A stretch of DNA of 64,000 nucleotides from Zingiber officinale (taxonomy: Eukaryota; Streptophyta; Magnoliopsida; Zingiberales; Zingiberaceae). A program made the translations under genes and the position numbers. Positions 44,496 through 54,929 of this stretch are shown piece after piece. Positions within the stretch are counted from its first letter, which is position 1, and every line of letters starts with the position of its first letter. The notes under the pieces are model-generated. The model saw only the letters and a list, made by a program, of their open reading frames with translations, did not search any database and was not told the DNA's origin. Location of the stretch: positions 135,668,996-135,732,995 of the forward strand of contig NC_055990.1 of NCBI RefSeq assembly GCF_018446385.1, written 5' to 3'.

Positions 44496-44991
44496 GTAAT
44501 ATCATTTTCCAACTTATCAGGCCTATTGATTTATCGAGCTAAATCTCATCCTTTGATAAGTTAAAGAAATAAATACTAAATATATATGCTTGTTATTATA
44601 TTAGGATTAAGAGCACACACTTCCATAACAACTAAGGTCTAGTTCTTTTATTAAGTTAGTATAAAAAGAACTTACCTAAAATGGTCCTACTCAATACACT
44701 TAGAGTGTACTAGTGTAATTCATTAGTCAAGATAAACTAATATCTTATTACACTACAACTATTCCAATGGTTTGTTCCTTTCCATCTTAGTCGTGAGCAA
44801 CTATTTATAATTTATAAAGAACTGATAACATGATCTGTGTGTGACACCACACACCATGTTATCTACAATATAAATTAATTGAACAACTACACTTAACAAA
44901 TAAAATGTAGACATTTGACCAATGTGATTCTTTTATTTCATAAATAAATGTTTATAAAAGCTAGGCTTTTAGTATACACTCTAACATCTTC

Positions 44992-45621
44992 CAGGGCTTC
45001 GGGCCAAGTCGGTGACCTTCCTTTGCCCAGGAGATTTAGACGCAAGCCATTTTGTTAGGCCAAGTGGAGAAGAAAGCGCATGAAGCTCGGGAGTTGGCCA
45101 GTGTGAAGGCCGAGAAAATCTTGAAACTAGAGGTTGCCCTGAAAACTAATGCGGATAGACTTTGATCAGAAAGTGAGTGAATGACCTAGGCAATGGCCGA
45201 TCTTTTCGCAAAAACTCTTGAAGCCCAGGCACTCTCCATTAAGATAAAGGAACTAGGTGACGCTCATGCTTCGACTTTGGCGATTTCATCGACAAAAGAG
45301 GTTGAGTTAGTTGCCAGTGCCTCATGGGAATCTTACTATCAACAACAACTAGATGCTTAAAGGACTGCCTTGGAATCCCTGCGTACTGAGTTAGAGGTGG
45401 CTAAGTCTGAGTCTGCATCTTCTAAAATTAAATTGACCAGGGTGCAATCCAAGCTATTCCAATCCTTGCGTGAGCTAGAGAATGACCAAGCGGAGGAGGA
45501 TGGGCACTTTAAAGCCAAAAAAACCACCTACTTTTCTTCTCTAAACTTCGGGTCCCAAGTCGGCGATGTTATTAATCAAATGCTTTGTTATGACGCCGAG
45601 GGGGCCCTCATCCAACTATAG
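44992..45621 (+). pseudogene. Transposase_28-type protein, 3' segment (coiled coil)
   Basis: It resumes directly after the copia TSD. Decayed frames translate to alanine-, glutamate- and lysine-rich helices (for example near 45040-45130), then an open frame at 45370-45621 with LRTELEVAKSESASSKIKL and SLRELENDQAEEDGHFKAKK followed by FGSQVGDVINQMLCYDAEGA, matching the C-terminal coiled coil and end of plant Transposase_28-type proteins. Stops (for example before 45370) show it is dead. Together with 7787-9365 it is one frame split by the nest. Confidence 0.7.
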
Positions 45622-46577
45622 GAGGCGAGTTTGCTAGTTTCAAAACCACTTGAAGATTTTTTAGATCGTGGGTGACTTTTAAATGGCCTACTAGAGGAAG
45701 CCTTCCCTGTCTTTAAATAATTTCGTGAACCCTGTATGCTAAAGTTAGGCTGATCGTAGACCCTTCTTGGTTGGTAATGAACTACAATCTTGTTTGGCTT
45801 CTTCTGGCAGGGTGTTGTTTATTTTTGTGTACGTGAGCGCTAACTTATAGGGGCTAGAGTCAAGGTCGTCCTCTTTTGTCTCGATCAAGTAATGTCTTCC
45901 GCTATTCCCTTAGGGAAGCGTTATGTGCCTCCGCTATTCCCTCAGGGTAGTGGTTAGTGAATGTTCGTCACAGACTCGGGTAATCGCCACCCAACTTGTA
46001 GTCGACTGACTACTAAGCACTTCGCTTGGTCGGCTTACTAATTTACCTTGACTGGTGGCATGAGTGCTTGTAGACCTACGCTTAGACAGGGACCCTCTAC
46101 TCTGGCTGTGGAGATGGTCGACTATAGTTGGGTGGCTTAGATAGGGCATTCTGCCTTCATGAGGCCCCACTGGGTCCTAGATGGGGGTCTTGATAGTCCT
46201 CGCATAGTGCCCCATCCACACCTAGTTGGGTTAATTAGATGGTCGCCGTCATAAATGCCCGACAAGACCCCCAGCGTGGTGTGCCTTGCCACTCTTTTGT
46301 CTTTTATCAATGCCATAAATGTCTCCTTTCCTAAAATGCCATGTGCCCCTCAAACTTACTTTTTGTAAACAAGATAGATGACAGTGACATTCTATAGGGT
46401 TGATGATCTACCTACCCTTTAATCTGACAACATTAATCTATTCGTCTATCTTTAGATGTGATCATGTGTTTTATCCGATGGCCCTAGTGAGGGGCTCGTT
46501 TGTGAGGTGTCGATTCGACCTAAAATTTCGATGAAACTCAAAGTCAGAACCGGACAGTCAGAGGTTGTCACATCTCA
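45622..46577. other. Downstream remnant of the older LTR element, no gene seen
   Basis: A near-duplicate pair of short imperfect hairpins (CTTCCGCTATTCCCTTAGGGAAGCG and CCTCCGCTATTCCCTCAGGGTAGTGG-like, 45896-45957) is the only clear structure; they are given here as arms around TAGGGA. The minus-strand frame 46170-45934 has no known domain. The sequence is probably interior or LTR of the old minus-strand element. Confidence 0.4.
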
Positions 46578-46602
46578 TATTATATATATATATATATATA
46601 TA
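46578..46602. repeat. TA microsatellite
   Basis: A run of about 12 TA units immediately left of the LTR fragment at 46603. It may mark the break at which the fragment joined older sequence. Confidence 0.95.
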
Positions 46603-47079
46603 GTTTTATGTCTGGACTAACTTTATTTTGCAAAAAAATAAGGGTCTGGAAAAAGCTAGTCCGGGCGCTCGGAAGGGATCCGGGCGCCAGGAGTTTGGGC
46701 GGCCGGAGTTGGTCCGGGCATCCGGAACTCAAAAGTTATCTGCAAGCTGATGTGGCGCATATCGATTGGCCGAACCACGTGTTCCAGGCGCCCAAAATAG
46801 CCTATAAAAGCAGGCTTCGACTAGAAGTTTCACAACAACACAACGAACGACTTCCACTTCTTCGAGCTACTCAGAAAACGCTTCTACGACGCCCGAAAGC
46901 TCTGACGACGGTTCTACTGAAGATTTTCTTACACAAAGTTGTCGATATTTTTTAAATTTCTAATTACTTGTAAAACTCTATTTGTAATCTTCCCGATTGA
47001 TTAGTGATTGCCCATCGAAAGCACTCTCACGTGCGGGCTATAGAGTAGGAGTCACACAAGCTCTGAACCAAGTAAATTC
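46603..47079 (+). mobile_element. Truncated copia LTR fragment related to the 37008 family
   Basis: Same order as 37540-38000: GACTAAC..TTTTGCA, a GGTCTGGAAAAAG segment, GC-rich GGGCGCC-type repeats, a CCTATAAAAGCAGGC TATA context (about 46800), TGATTAGTGATTGCCCATCG and GAGTAGGAGTCACACAAGCTC. It lacks both LTR ends; the right side is cut by the TRIM-like LTR at 47080. Confidence 0.75.
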
Positions 47080-47558
47080 TGTTAGGATCGAAAAGAATTT
47101 AGATATCCTCACAATAGGATGATATTATCCACTTTGGGCCTAAGCCCTTATGGTTTTACTTTTGGGTTCTAGCCAAAAAGTCCTCATACCAATGGAGATA
47201 TCTTTCCCTTATAAACCCATGATCTTTCCCATGTGTTTTCAATGTGGGACTTTGTTTGCAACCTTGCAACCCAACAATTCCCCCCTCAAACGAAGGACCA
47301 CAGACTTCCCATGTCTGATCCTCGACCCACCAAGTCTTCCTGTCCCTCGGTCCACCCGACCTAGTAGGACTTCCTTGCCTAGCCGCAACTAGGACTTCCT
47401 GCCTGATGTCTGGTCCTCTTGATCCGGACATGGGAGCCCCAACTTCCTTTGTTCAAGGTCAATATTATATTCACATGGCTCAATTAGACCATACCTCTTG
47501 TGCACAGTCGGTGGTTAGACCTTCTAGTAGTTCGGGCTCTGATATCAATTGTTATGCC
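47080..47558 (-). mobile_element. TRIM-like small LTR retrotransposon, one LTR plus interior
   Basis: The 197-base LTR 47080-47276 begins TGTTAGGATCG and ends GCAACCCAACA; on the minus strand it has GTCCCACATTG and GGTTTATAAGGG, a small promoter. Polypurine tract complement ATTCCCCCCTC follows at 47277. The interior has no protein and ends with the complement of a tRNA-Met primer site, GCTCTGATATCA (47536-47547), then TGTTA, the first bases of the second LTR. That LTR is cut after nine bases by the Ty3 element at 47559. The family looks widespread in plants; I give no family name. Confidence 0.75.
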
Positions 47559-47795
47559 TGTAACGACCCGCCTTCTACTACTAAGCTGTAAGGCCGATCG
47601 CTACAGTTATGCTGAGCTAACTGTGCGGAAAACTGATCTAATTTAAATTTTAGTTGCTAACTGATAACTATTCTTGGTTCTACATGTACTGAAGGATGTA
47701 CTCTAGGAATACCAGGTGTATCCTACATCCCCTATGAACTAGAAGCTGATCTGCTAAGTTTCTTGGTCGAAACTGAACTTCCCAATCGATCCAGA

Positions 47796-48200
47796 CTGAA
47801 CTGGGTCGATTGCTCTCTATTGGATCGATCCATGGATCGATCCAGACTGCTACTGTACTCGGGTGATAATCTGGATCGATCGGCTGATCGATCCAGGCTC
47901 ACTGATCGATCCAGTGATCGATCCAGCGTGCTTCTGTGCACGGGACTTTATTTGGATCGATCGGCTAATCAATCCAACATAGGTCAATCGATCCAATGAT
48001 CGATCAAAAACCTTTCTTTTCGCGGGGGATAGCTTGGATCGATCGACCGATCGATCCAAAGGCCTTCTGTTCGCGACAGAATGTGACTGGATCGATCGGA
48101 TGATCGATCCAGAAGCCTTCTGTTCACGGAATCAGCCCTCAATCGATCCATGGATCGATCGGGGACCCCAGATCGATCCATGGATCGATCGGAGTTTCTG
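47796..48200. repeat. GATCGATC stem-loop array in the Ty3 LTR
   Basis: At least eight pairs of arms: TGGATCGATC (47821-47830), loop CATG, GATCGATCCA (47835-47844) is typical; others use loops GGCT/CAGT/GACC/GGAT. The array is retained at 55165-55565 in the other LTR. Arms and spacing are the same as in the unrelated copia LTR at 30330-30600. Confidence 0.93.
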
Positions 48201-49826
48201 ATTTCGCACTGAAACTCTGATTTTTGCACTAGTTCGTGCCAAAATCTCACACAACAATTATACAATGCATGGAAAACATTCTAATATCTAATAACTAGCA
48301 TTCTAACATGACATAGTGCAAGGTTTATTAATTCATAGCATTTAAACCACTAGGAATGCCGAAAAGTGTCTTAAGAAAGAAACCAAGTTCTTAATTTGCT
48401 AAACCCCCTAAGGATCTTCATTCCAGGTTCCTGCCACACACACCATCACTGCATTGACCTTCAGCTTCCTCTGCTAATCCATTTTCCCTTTACTTTTATC
48501 TGTAGTATAAGGAAAAAGTGTCTATAAGCTTTCGCTTAGTAAGAAACCATCTACTCACAAAAACAATGCATACGATGCCACTCATGATTTGAAAGTCATG
48601 CTATTTGAAAAACATACTGAATATGCAAGCATGGCATGGCATGGTATCATACAAAGCATGGCATAACATAAGCTGAACATCAAATAAAACTGATCATAAC
48701 ATGTCTAGAACTGTATATGAAGCTATCATATTTAACAACTGAAATAAGCTGAGTTGATACAAAAGTGAGCTAAGCTGAAGCTGAGCTAATACTGAATTCC
48801 ATTATGTTTTAAAACTGATTTGGAAAACTATTATACATAATAGATAAAAATACTAAACATGCTGCTGTAGGGCCCTGGCAACTGTACTTGCTGTGCGCGC
48901 ATCCCTAACTAGACCCGGGATTGCAAGTTCCGAATCTAGTAGGGTTTACTAGGTTAGCTAAACCTAGGGACGACTATGGGAGTCCAACCCAGTGGATATC
49001 TAATCCAGTACAGTGCCGCTGCGAAATATCAAATGCTAATTAACTGAATCTAGGTCATCTGAACCTAGAACTAGGTTGTCTGAACCTAGAGGCGACTGTG
49101 GGAGCCCACCCATTGGACATCTAGTCCCATAAAGCTGAAATAAAACTGACATGCTGGTTTAAATGCTTCTATGCATTTCACTATGCTGTTAAAACTGTCT
49201 AATGTTGCGCTAAACATTTTATCGAACACCTAGTGTGCTCCAACTCTCCTCTCTAATAGGGGAACCACCTCTAGGCACCCGACGACGTCTAGAACCTCTA
49301 TCTGAAGAGGTAAAACGCGTCCGGCCCATCCAGAGATACTCAACTAACCCCTAAGTCGGCGAAAAGAATTAAATACACTCTAGATATAGATAAAAAAAAA
49401 TCTACGTATAACTAAATTATAAGCATGCAATCAAACGAGAGCTACTTATACTGCAGGTGAGGGGTTTCTTACCTCGTGTGCTAGATTTCTTACAAATCTA
49501 ATCGCTAGAAATTCCGGTGGAGACGACTTCTCGACGATTCGCTCGCATCCACGCGTTCTTCTCGCGGAGGGGAACGTCCTCGTATCGAAGATCTCGCCGG
49601 AAAGTGCTCCTAGAGCCCTTGGGGCTTGGTGTGCCGAGAGAGGAAGAAGAGGGAAGAGGCGGCGGTGAGGTTTCGGTGGTGAGGGTTGAGAAGTTGCCGA
49701 ACCCAAAAAATATAATCCAAAACCTACTTAAGTTTTCCAATTTATATTAAGTGGGTAACTAGGCCCAACTCAAATATAAATATAAATGTTTCCCTTCTCT
49801 TTCAGCACGGCCCTGCTGGGTTCACC

Positions 49827-49892
49827 GGTTACTAAGGCTAACTAAAGGTTTAGCGGACCCGAGAGATCCCGGGTTCGATTCCCGCTTAAACC
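49827..49892 (+). other. tRNA-like segment with a perfect box B, in the U3 side of the LTR
   Basis: GGTTCGATTCC (49872-49882) matches the Pol III box B consensus, with the flanking CCCGGG and CCCGC able to form most of a T stem, and GGTTTA (about 49856) can pair with TAAACC (49887-49892). An A-box-like GGCTAACTAAAGG lies upstream. Stems are imperfect and the length is short for a full tRNA, so it is at best a tRNA-derived remnant. Orientation is opposite to the element. Confidence 0.35.
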
Positions 49893-50016
49893 ATTTTACT
49901 TTTCTAATAAATTTTTGCTACTTCCGATACCCTAAAAATTTCAGAAAAATATCTAATAAATCCAGAAAAATCATAGAATATTCCTAAAATAGTTTTGAGA
50001 ATTTTTGGGTGTTACA

Positions 50017-50025
50017 ATCCCCCAT
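50017..50025 (-). other. Polypurine tract of the Tekay-like element
   Basis: The plus strand ATCCCCCAT follows the LTR end GTTACA; the minus strand ATGGGGGAT abuts TGTAACACCC. Confidence 0.85.
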
Positions 50026-50051
50026 ACCTTATAAAAAGTTCGTCCTCGAAC

Positions 50052-51500
50052 TTAGAATAACTCTGGGTACTTCTGTCTCATGCTGGCTTCTGTCTCCCAA
50101 GTTGTCTCTTCTGCTGTGTGACTGTGCCAAATGACTTTGACTAATGGTACTTCCTTGTTCCACAATTTCTTAACTGCTCGGTCTATTATCTGAATAGGCC
50201 GACTATCGTAGTTGAGGTCTTCGCGGATCTGTACCGACTGGTGCTCAATCACCTGGGTGGCATCTGGGGTGTGCTTCTTCAGCATAGAGACATGAAATAC
50301 GTTGTGGACAGCTGACATTTCCTGGGGTAGCTCCAGCTCATATGCTACCTTGCCCACTCTTTTGCTGATAAGGTATGGTCCCACATATCTGCGACTAAGT
50401 TTGCCCTTTTTCCCAAAACGCATTACTCCCTTCATGGGAGCCACTCTGAGGAACACTGAATCCCCAACTGAAAACTCTAAGGGTCTGCGCCGTGTATCAG
50501 CATAGCTTTTCTGGCGGCTCTGAGCTGTCTCTATCCTCTGGCGGATCTGCTGTATAGCTGCTGTGGTATCTGCTACTAGATCTGTCTGAAGTTCCAGTTC
50601 TTTATGTTCACCACTTTCATACCAGCAGATTGGAGATCTACACCTCCGCCCATAGAGAGCCTCGTAAGGTGTCATGCCGATAGTGGCCTGATAGCTGTTG
50701 TTGTATGCAAATTCTGCTAAGCTAAGATATTTGCACCAACTTCCCTTGAAGTCTAGGGCACACGCTCGGAGCATATCTTCGAGTACCTGATTTACCCGCT
50801 CCGTCTGACCATCTGTCTGAGGATGGAATGCTGTGCTGAACTTTAACCTAGTGCCCAATGCTGACTGTACACACTCCCAGAAGTGTGATGTGAATCTGCT
50901 GTCTCTGTCTGAAATAATGGTCCGTGGGACTCCATGAAGTCTGACGATCTCCTGGAGATACAACTGGGCTAGCTTCTCCATGGAGTAGGATATCTTGATA
51001 GCTAAGAAGTGGGCTGATTTAGTCAACCTGTCGACTATTACCCAGATGGCGTCAAAACCATTCGTGGTTCTGGGCAGTCCCACTATGAAATCCATAGAGA
51101 TATCCTCCCACTTCCATTCTGGAATCTGTATAGGCTGCAGAACTCCTCCTGGTCGCTGATGTTCTGCCTTGACCCTCTGACAGGTGAGGCAGATGCTAAC
51201 ATATCTGGCGATGTCTCGCTTCATCCTGGGCCACCAAAAATGGTTCTTCAGGTCTTGATATATTTTGGTGGAACCTGGATGCATCGCATAGGGAGTCTTG
51301 TGAGCCTCATCTAAAATCTGTCTCCGTAGCTCCTCCTGATCTGGAACACAGAGTCTGTCACCAAAATACAACACCTCGCAATCGGACACTCTGAATTCTC
51401 TACCTTCTGATTCTGCTAGCCCTTGCTTGATTTTCTGAATTTCAGGGTCCTGCTCCTGAGCTAACTGAACATCACCAAGCAAGGTAGACTCTAAGGTCAT
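50052..51500 (-). pseudogene. pol: Integrase with C-terminal chromodomain (482 aa)
   Basis: Zinc-binding HHCC: H67, H74, C104, C107 in AHKTPYAMHPGS and SICLTCQRVK. Catalytic triad D137 (DFIVGLP), D198 (ISDRDSRF) and E234 (QTDGQTERVNQ). After the core come GYRRRCRSPICW-like and GPYLISKRVGKVAYELELP segments and a final chromodomain-like stretch, RPIQIIDRAVKKLWNKEVPL then ETTWETEASMRQKYPELF. Such domains direct chromoviruses to particular chromatin. The frame itself is intact; it is joined to the rest of pol by a frameshift near 51500. Confidence 0.95.
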
Positions 51501-51991
51501 AGTAGAGAGCTGTCCACGATGAGTTCGAGACCAAAATCTACAATCTCCTTCCGTAGGGGCGGTGATATGGCTGTAAGAGATAATAAGGTAGCGCTGGATT
51601 TTCTGCTAAGTGCGTCGGCTACCTTATTTGCTTTCCCTGGGTGGTAGAGGATGTCTATATCGTAATCCTTGACCAGCTCTAACCATCTGCACTGTCGCAT
51701 ATTCAGATCCTTCTGAGTGAAGAAATACTTCAGACTCTGATGATCTGTATACAATCTGCACTGAGCTCCATATAAGTAATGCCTCCAAATTTTTAGAGCG
51801 AACACTACTGCTGCAAGCTCAAGGTCATGAGTAGGATAATTCTTCTCATAATCCTTGAGTTGTCTGGAGGCATAGACGATCACCTTGCCGTTTTGCATCA
51901 GTACTGCTCCTAATCCCAACTTAGAGGCATCACTATAGATGTCAAAGCTGCTGGTGTTGTCGGGTAGAGCCAAAATGGGAGCACTGGTCAA
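51497..51991 (-). pseudogene. pol: RNase H domain of the Tekay-like element
   Basis: [20 protein letters not shown] opens the RNase H fold, then [40 protein letters not shown] and [20 protein letters not shown], ending with [10 protein letters not shown]. It lies in a different frame from both neighbours: one base change near 52060 breaks RT from RNase H, a second near 51500 breaks RNase H from integrase and restores the original frame. Confidence 0.95.
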
Positions 51992-52019
51992 TCTCCTTTT
52001 TAGCTCGCTGAAGCTGTTC

Positions 52020-54725
52020 TCACAGTCCTCTGTCCACTGGAATTTCCGTGTTCTTTCTGGTAAGAGCTGTCAGTGGGGAGGCTATCCTGGAGAAGTCCTC
52101 TACAAACTTTCTGTAATATCCTGTTAATCCCAGAAAGCTTCTGATTTCACTAGCGTTCTTCGGTCTTTTCCAGTTACTTACTGCTTCTATTTTGCTGGGG
52201 TCTACCATGACACCATCCTTTGAGATGATGTGACCCAGGAAGGACACCTGATCAAGCCAGAATTCACATTTCGTGAACTTGGCATATAGCTGATTTTGCT
52301 GAAGTGTCTGTAGTACTGTCTTCAGGTGCTCTGCATGTTCTTCCTGAGTTCCTGAGTAGATAAGGATGTCATCGATGAATACGATAACAAACTTATCTAA
52401 GTACTCTCTGAATACTCTGTTCATGAGATCCATGAATGTAGCTGGAGCATTTGTCACGCCAAAAGACATGACTACGAACTCATAATGTCCGTATCTGGTC
52501 CTGAATGCTGTCTTCGGTATATCACCCTCCTTGACTCTGACTTGCTGATATCCTGATCTGAGGTCAATCTTAGAGAACACTGCTGCTCCCTTTAACTGGT
52601 CGAACAGGTCATCTATCCTGGGAAGAGGATACCTGTTCTTGATCGTGACTTGGTTCAGTGATCTGTAGTCTATGCACAGTCGCATGCTTCCATCCTTCTT
52701 CTTCACGAACAATACAGGCGCTCCCCATGGTGAGTGACTCGGGCGTATGAAACCCTTGTCAAGCAGCTCCTGTAGTTGCTCCTGAAGTTCCTTCAGTTCT
52801 GCTGGAGCCATGCGATAAGGCGCTTTGGAGATAGGATTTGTACCGGGAATGAGCTCTATCTCAAAGTCAATCTCCCTGTCTGGTGCTAAACCTGGTAACT
52901 CTTCAGGGAAGATTGCTGGGTAGTCACATACGACTCGAACCTCTGCTAGCTGTTGGTTCTTGTCCTGGCTGGCGTTGACTACATGTGCTAGGAATCCTGT
53001 ACATCCTGAATCCAGTAGCTTCTGTGCTTTCATAGCTGAGAGAAACTTCTTGGCCTTTCTCTTTGGTTCCCCGCTGTATTCAAATTGCACTGCCGCTTCA
53101 GGTTGGAAGATGACCTTCTGTTTACGGCATTCTATGGTAGCACCGTATCTGATCAGAAAGTCCATTCCAAAGATCATGTCATAGTCAGTCATCTCTAGCA
53201 CTATCAACTCACAAAAGAGCTCTCTGTCTGCTATAATGACCGGCACTGCTCTGAGCCAGTGCGTGGAAGCCATGATCTCTCCTGAAGGTAGTGCCGTCAA
53301 AAACTGACCACTGAGTACTTCTGAGGGTATTTCTAACTTTTCGGAGAACATCCTGGCTATATATGAATGGGTTGCCCCAGTATCAAATAGAACAGTAGCA
53401 CTATACTGAAAAATGCTAATCTGACCTGTGACCACTGTCGAGGCATTGGCTACGTCCTCTCTGGTGAGTGAGTAGATCCTCACATTCGCCATAGCTGGAG
53501 GGGCTTCTAATCTGCCCTGGCTGATAAGTGGACCTTCTAGAGCAGCCTGCATCTGATATAACTGAGCTGGCCGGCCTGCATACTGAATCTGCTGTGGCTG
53601 AGGAAGACCGGTCTTGTTCGGGCACTGCTTGGCCATGTGCCCTTCTTGTCCACATTCAAAGCATCCTCGTGTGCCCTTGCGACAAACCCCTGGGTGGAAT
53701 TTCCCACAAGTGGCACACTTTGGATAACTGGGTCGCTTGCTAGATGGTCCTCCTTTTGAGTCACTCCCTGATTTGCGCTTGCTGTTGGAGTTCCCTTTCC
53801 AGTTAGAGCTGTGGCCTTGCTGTTTCTGGGTGTGAGAGTTTCCTTGGCCTTTGGACTCTGAGGAGACTTGCTTCTGCTGCTTTATGTTGTTCTGGTAATG
53901 CTCTGTGGTCAAGGCACTGCTCACCAACTCCTCTGTGGTTTGTGGCCTATGTATGCCACCAGCCACGTTCACTGCTATCTCTGGTCTCAGCATCTTGAGG
54001 ATCAACCGGATCCGTTCCTTCTCTGTGCTGACTAGCTCTGGGCATAGACGAGCCAACCTGTTGAATTTTTTCACGGCTTCCTCAACTGAAAGGTTGCCCT
54101 GATGAAACTCAGTGAACTCGTCGTAGTGGCGGTTGGTAACCCGTATGTGAAAGAACTCCTCAAAGAATTCCTTCTCGAAGTCAGCCCATGACATCTGGTT
54201 CACTGGGCGCTTCGTTCTGATTCTTTCCCACCACATGCGTGGGTCTCCTGTCAGGCAGAAGGAGGCACACTTCACTTTCTCATGTTCTGGCCAGTCCAGG
54301 AGCTCCATCGTGCTCTCCAGTGTTTTGAACCAGGCTTGTGCATCCCATGGTTCACTAGTGCCTGAGAAGCTCTCTGGTTTGACCCGTTGCCACTGGATTA
54401 GATAGGCTTCCTTTCTTGGCTCAGCTGCTGGGGCTGCTGGTGCTGGTGCTGGTGCTAGTGCTGGTGCTGTAGGCTGAGCTGGTGGAACCTCTAAGACTAC
54501 CGGAGTCGTCAAATTCGGTTCCGGGGTGACTGTGGGGGTACTCTGCTGATTAGCATTTAAGGTGGCTATTTCCTGTTGCTGTTCAGCTAGCTGCTGCTGT
54601 AACTGAGCCACTAATGCTGTAAGGTCTGGAGGAGGCACTGAACTGCCTGCCTCTTGCTGGGGCTCAGTAGCTAGTGCCCTTCTAGCTGGGCGTCCTCGTG
54701 CCATTTCTAAAGACATAGAGAACAT
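52020..54725 (-). pseudogene. gag-pol: Gag-protease-reverse transcriptase part of the Tekay-like polyprotein (901 aa)
   Basis: A likely start is [10 protein letters not shown] at residue 8. A coiled-coil Gln-rich N-terminus and Pro/Ala linker are followed by the gag capsid ([18 protein letters not shown] near 117, then [18 protein letters not shown]), CCHC knuckle [16 protein letters not shown] near 353, protease [13 protein letters not shown] near 446, RT with [40 protein letters not shown] and catalytic [11 protein letters not shown] near 783, and [10 protein letters not shown]. The frame stops at 52020 because of a shift near 52060. No other break is seen over 2.7 kb. Confidence 0.96.
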
Positions 54726-54913
54726 AACATAACTAATGTAATCACAGTTATATAACTACTGATGTCACGTTTAAAAACTATCACATACTAACAAGCAGTA
54801 GGCGTATAAACATGAACTGTACTAACAAACAAGGAGCATAAATAAAGTAGAGGTATTCTTACTTGGAAGCTGTAGGAACAATGCTGATGTGTGTGTAGGA
54901 AGTATGGAAACTT
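54726..54913 (-). other. Leader of the Tekay-like element
   Basis: Short non-coding leader between primer site and gag start; nothing else recognisable. Confidence 0.7.
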
Positions 54914-54926
54914 GGCTCTGATACCA
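54914..54926 (-). other. Primer binding site, initiator tRNA-Met
   Basis: The plus strand GGCTCTGATACCA is the complement of TGGTATCAGAGCC, three bases from the LTR edge at 54930. Confidence 0.93.
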
Positions 54927-54929
54927 CTC

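Larger units (their letters stand above)
9371..44986 (-). mobile_element. Ty1/copia retrotransposon, complete outline, 35.6 kb with nested insertions
   Basis: The outer ends TGTTGGTTGG (9371) and ACTCTAACA (44986) are flanked by identical TCTTC (9366-9370 and 44987-44991). LTRs span 9371-22710 and 27784-44986; the interior is 22711-27783. Removing the nested insertions leaves LTRs of about 2470 and 2435 bases. On the minus strand the order is primer site, gag, zinc knuckle, protease, integrase, reverse transcriptase, RNase H, polypurine tract, so it is a Ty1/copia element resembling TNT1-94-like proteins. Pol is broken in several places, so the copy is dead. It cut a Transposase_28-type frame in two. 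Confidence 0.95.
27784..44986 (-). mobile_element. 5' LTR of the copia element, split by two retrotransposons
   Basis: LTR sequence is found at 27784-29587, 36863-37007 and 44501-44986, collinear with the other LTR. The two gaps are filled by elements with their own TSDs (AGTAC and GTAAT). The LTR end ACTCTAACA is followed by the TSD TCTTC and then the other half of the interrupted Transposase_28-type frame. Confidence 0.93.
47559..50016 (-). mobile_element. 3' LTR of the Tekay-like element, 2458 bp
   Basis: It starts TGTAACGACCCGCC and ends GGGTGTTACA on the plus strand. Contents: GATCGATC stem-loop array 47796-48200; AT-rich unrepetitive sequence 48200-49440; a GC-rich block 49500-49690 whose minus-strand frames encode Ser/Pro-rich peptides without a domain; and a tRNA-like segment 49827-49892. 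The matching LTR is 54930-57148. Confidence 0.95.

Noticed and set aside
49446-49750. Possible small genes in the GC-rich LTR block
   Set aside because: Frames occur on both strands and recur in both LTRs (56821-57125); they are within LTR sequence with no recognisable domain.
53416-53764. Additional minus-strand frames within gag-pol
   Set aside because: Shadows in other frames of the intact 901-codon Tekay frame.
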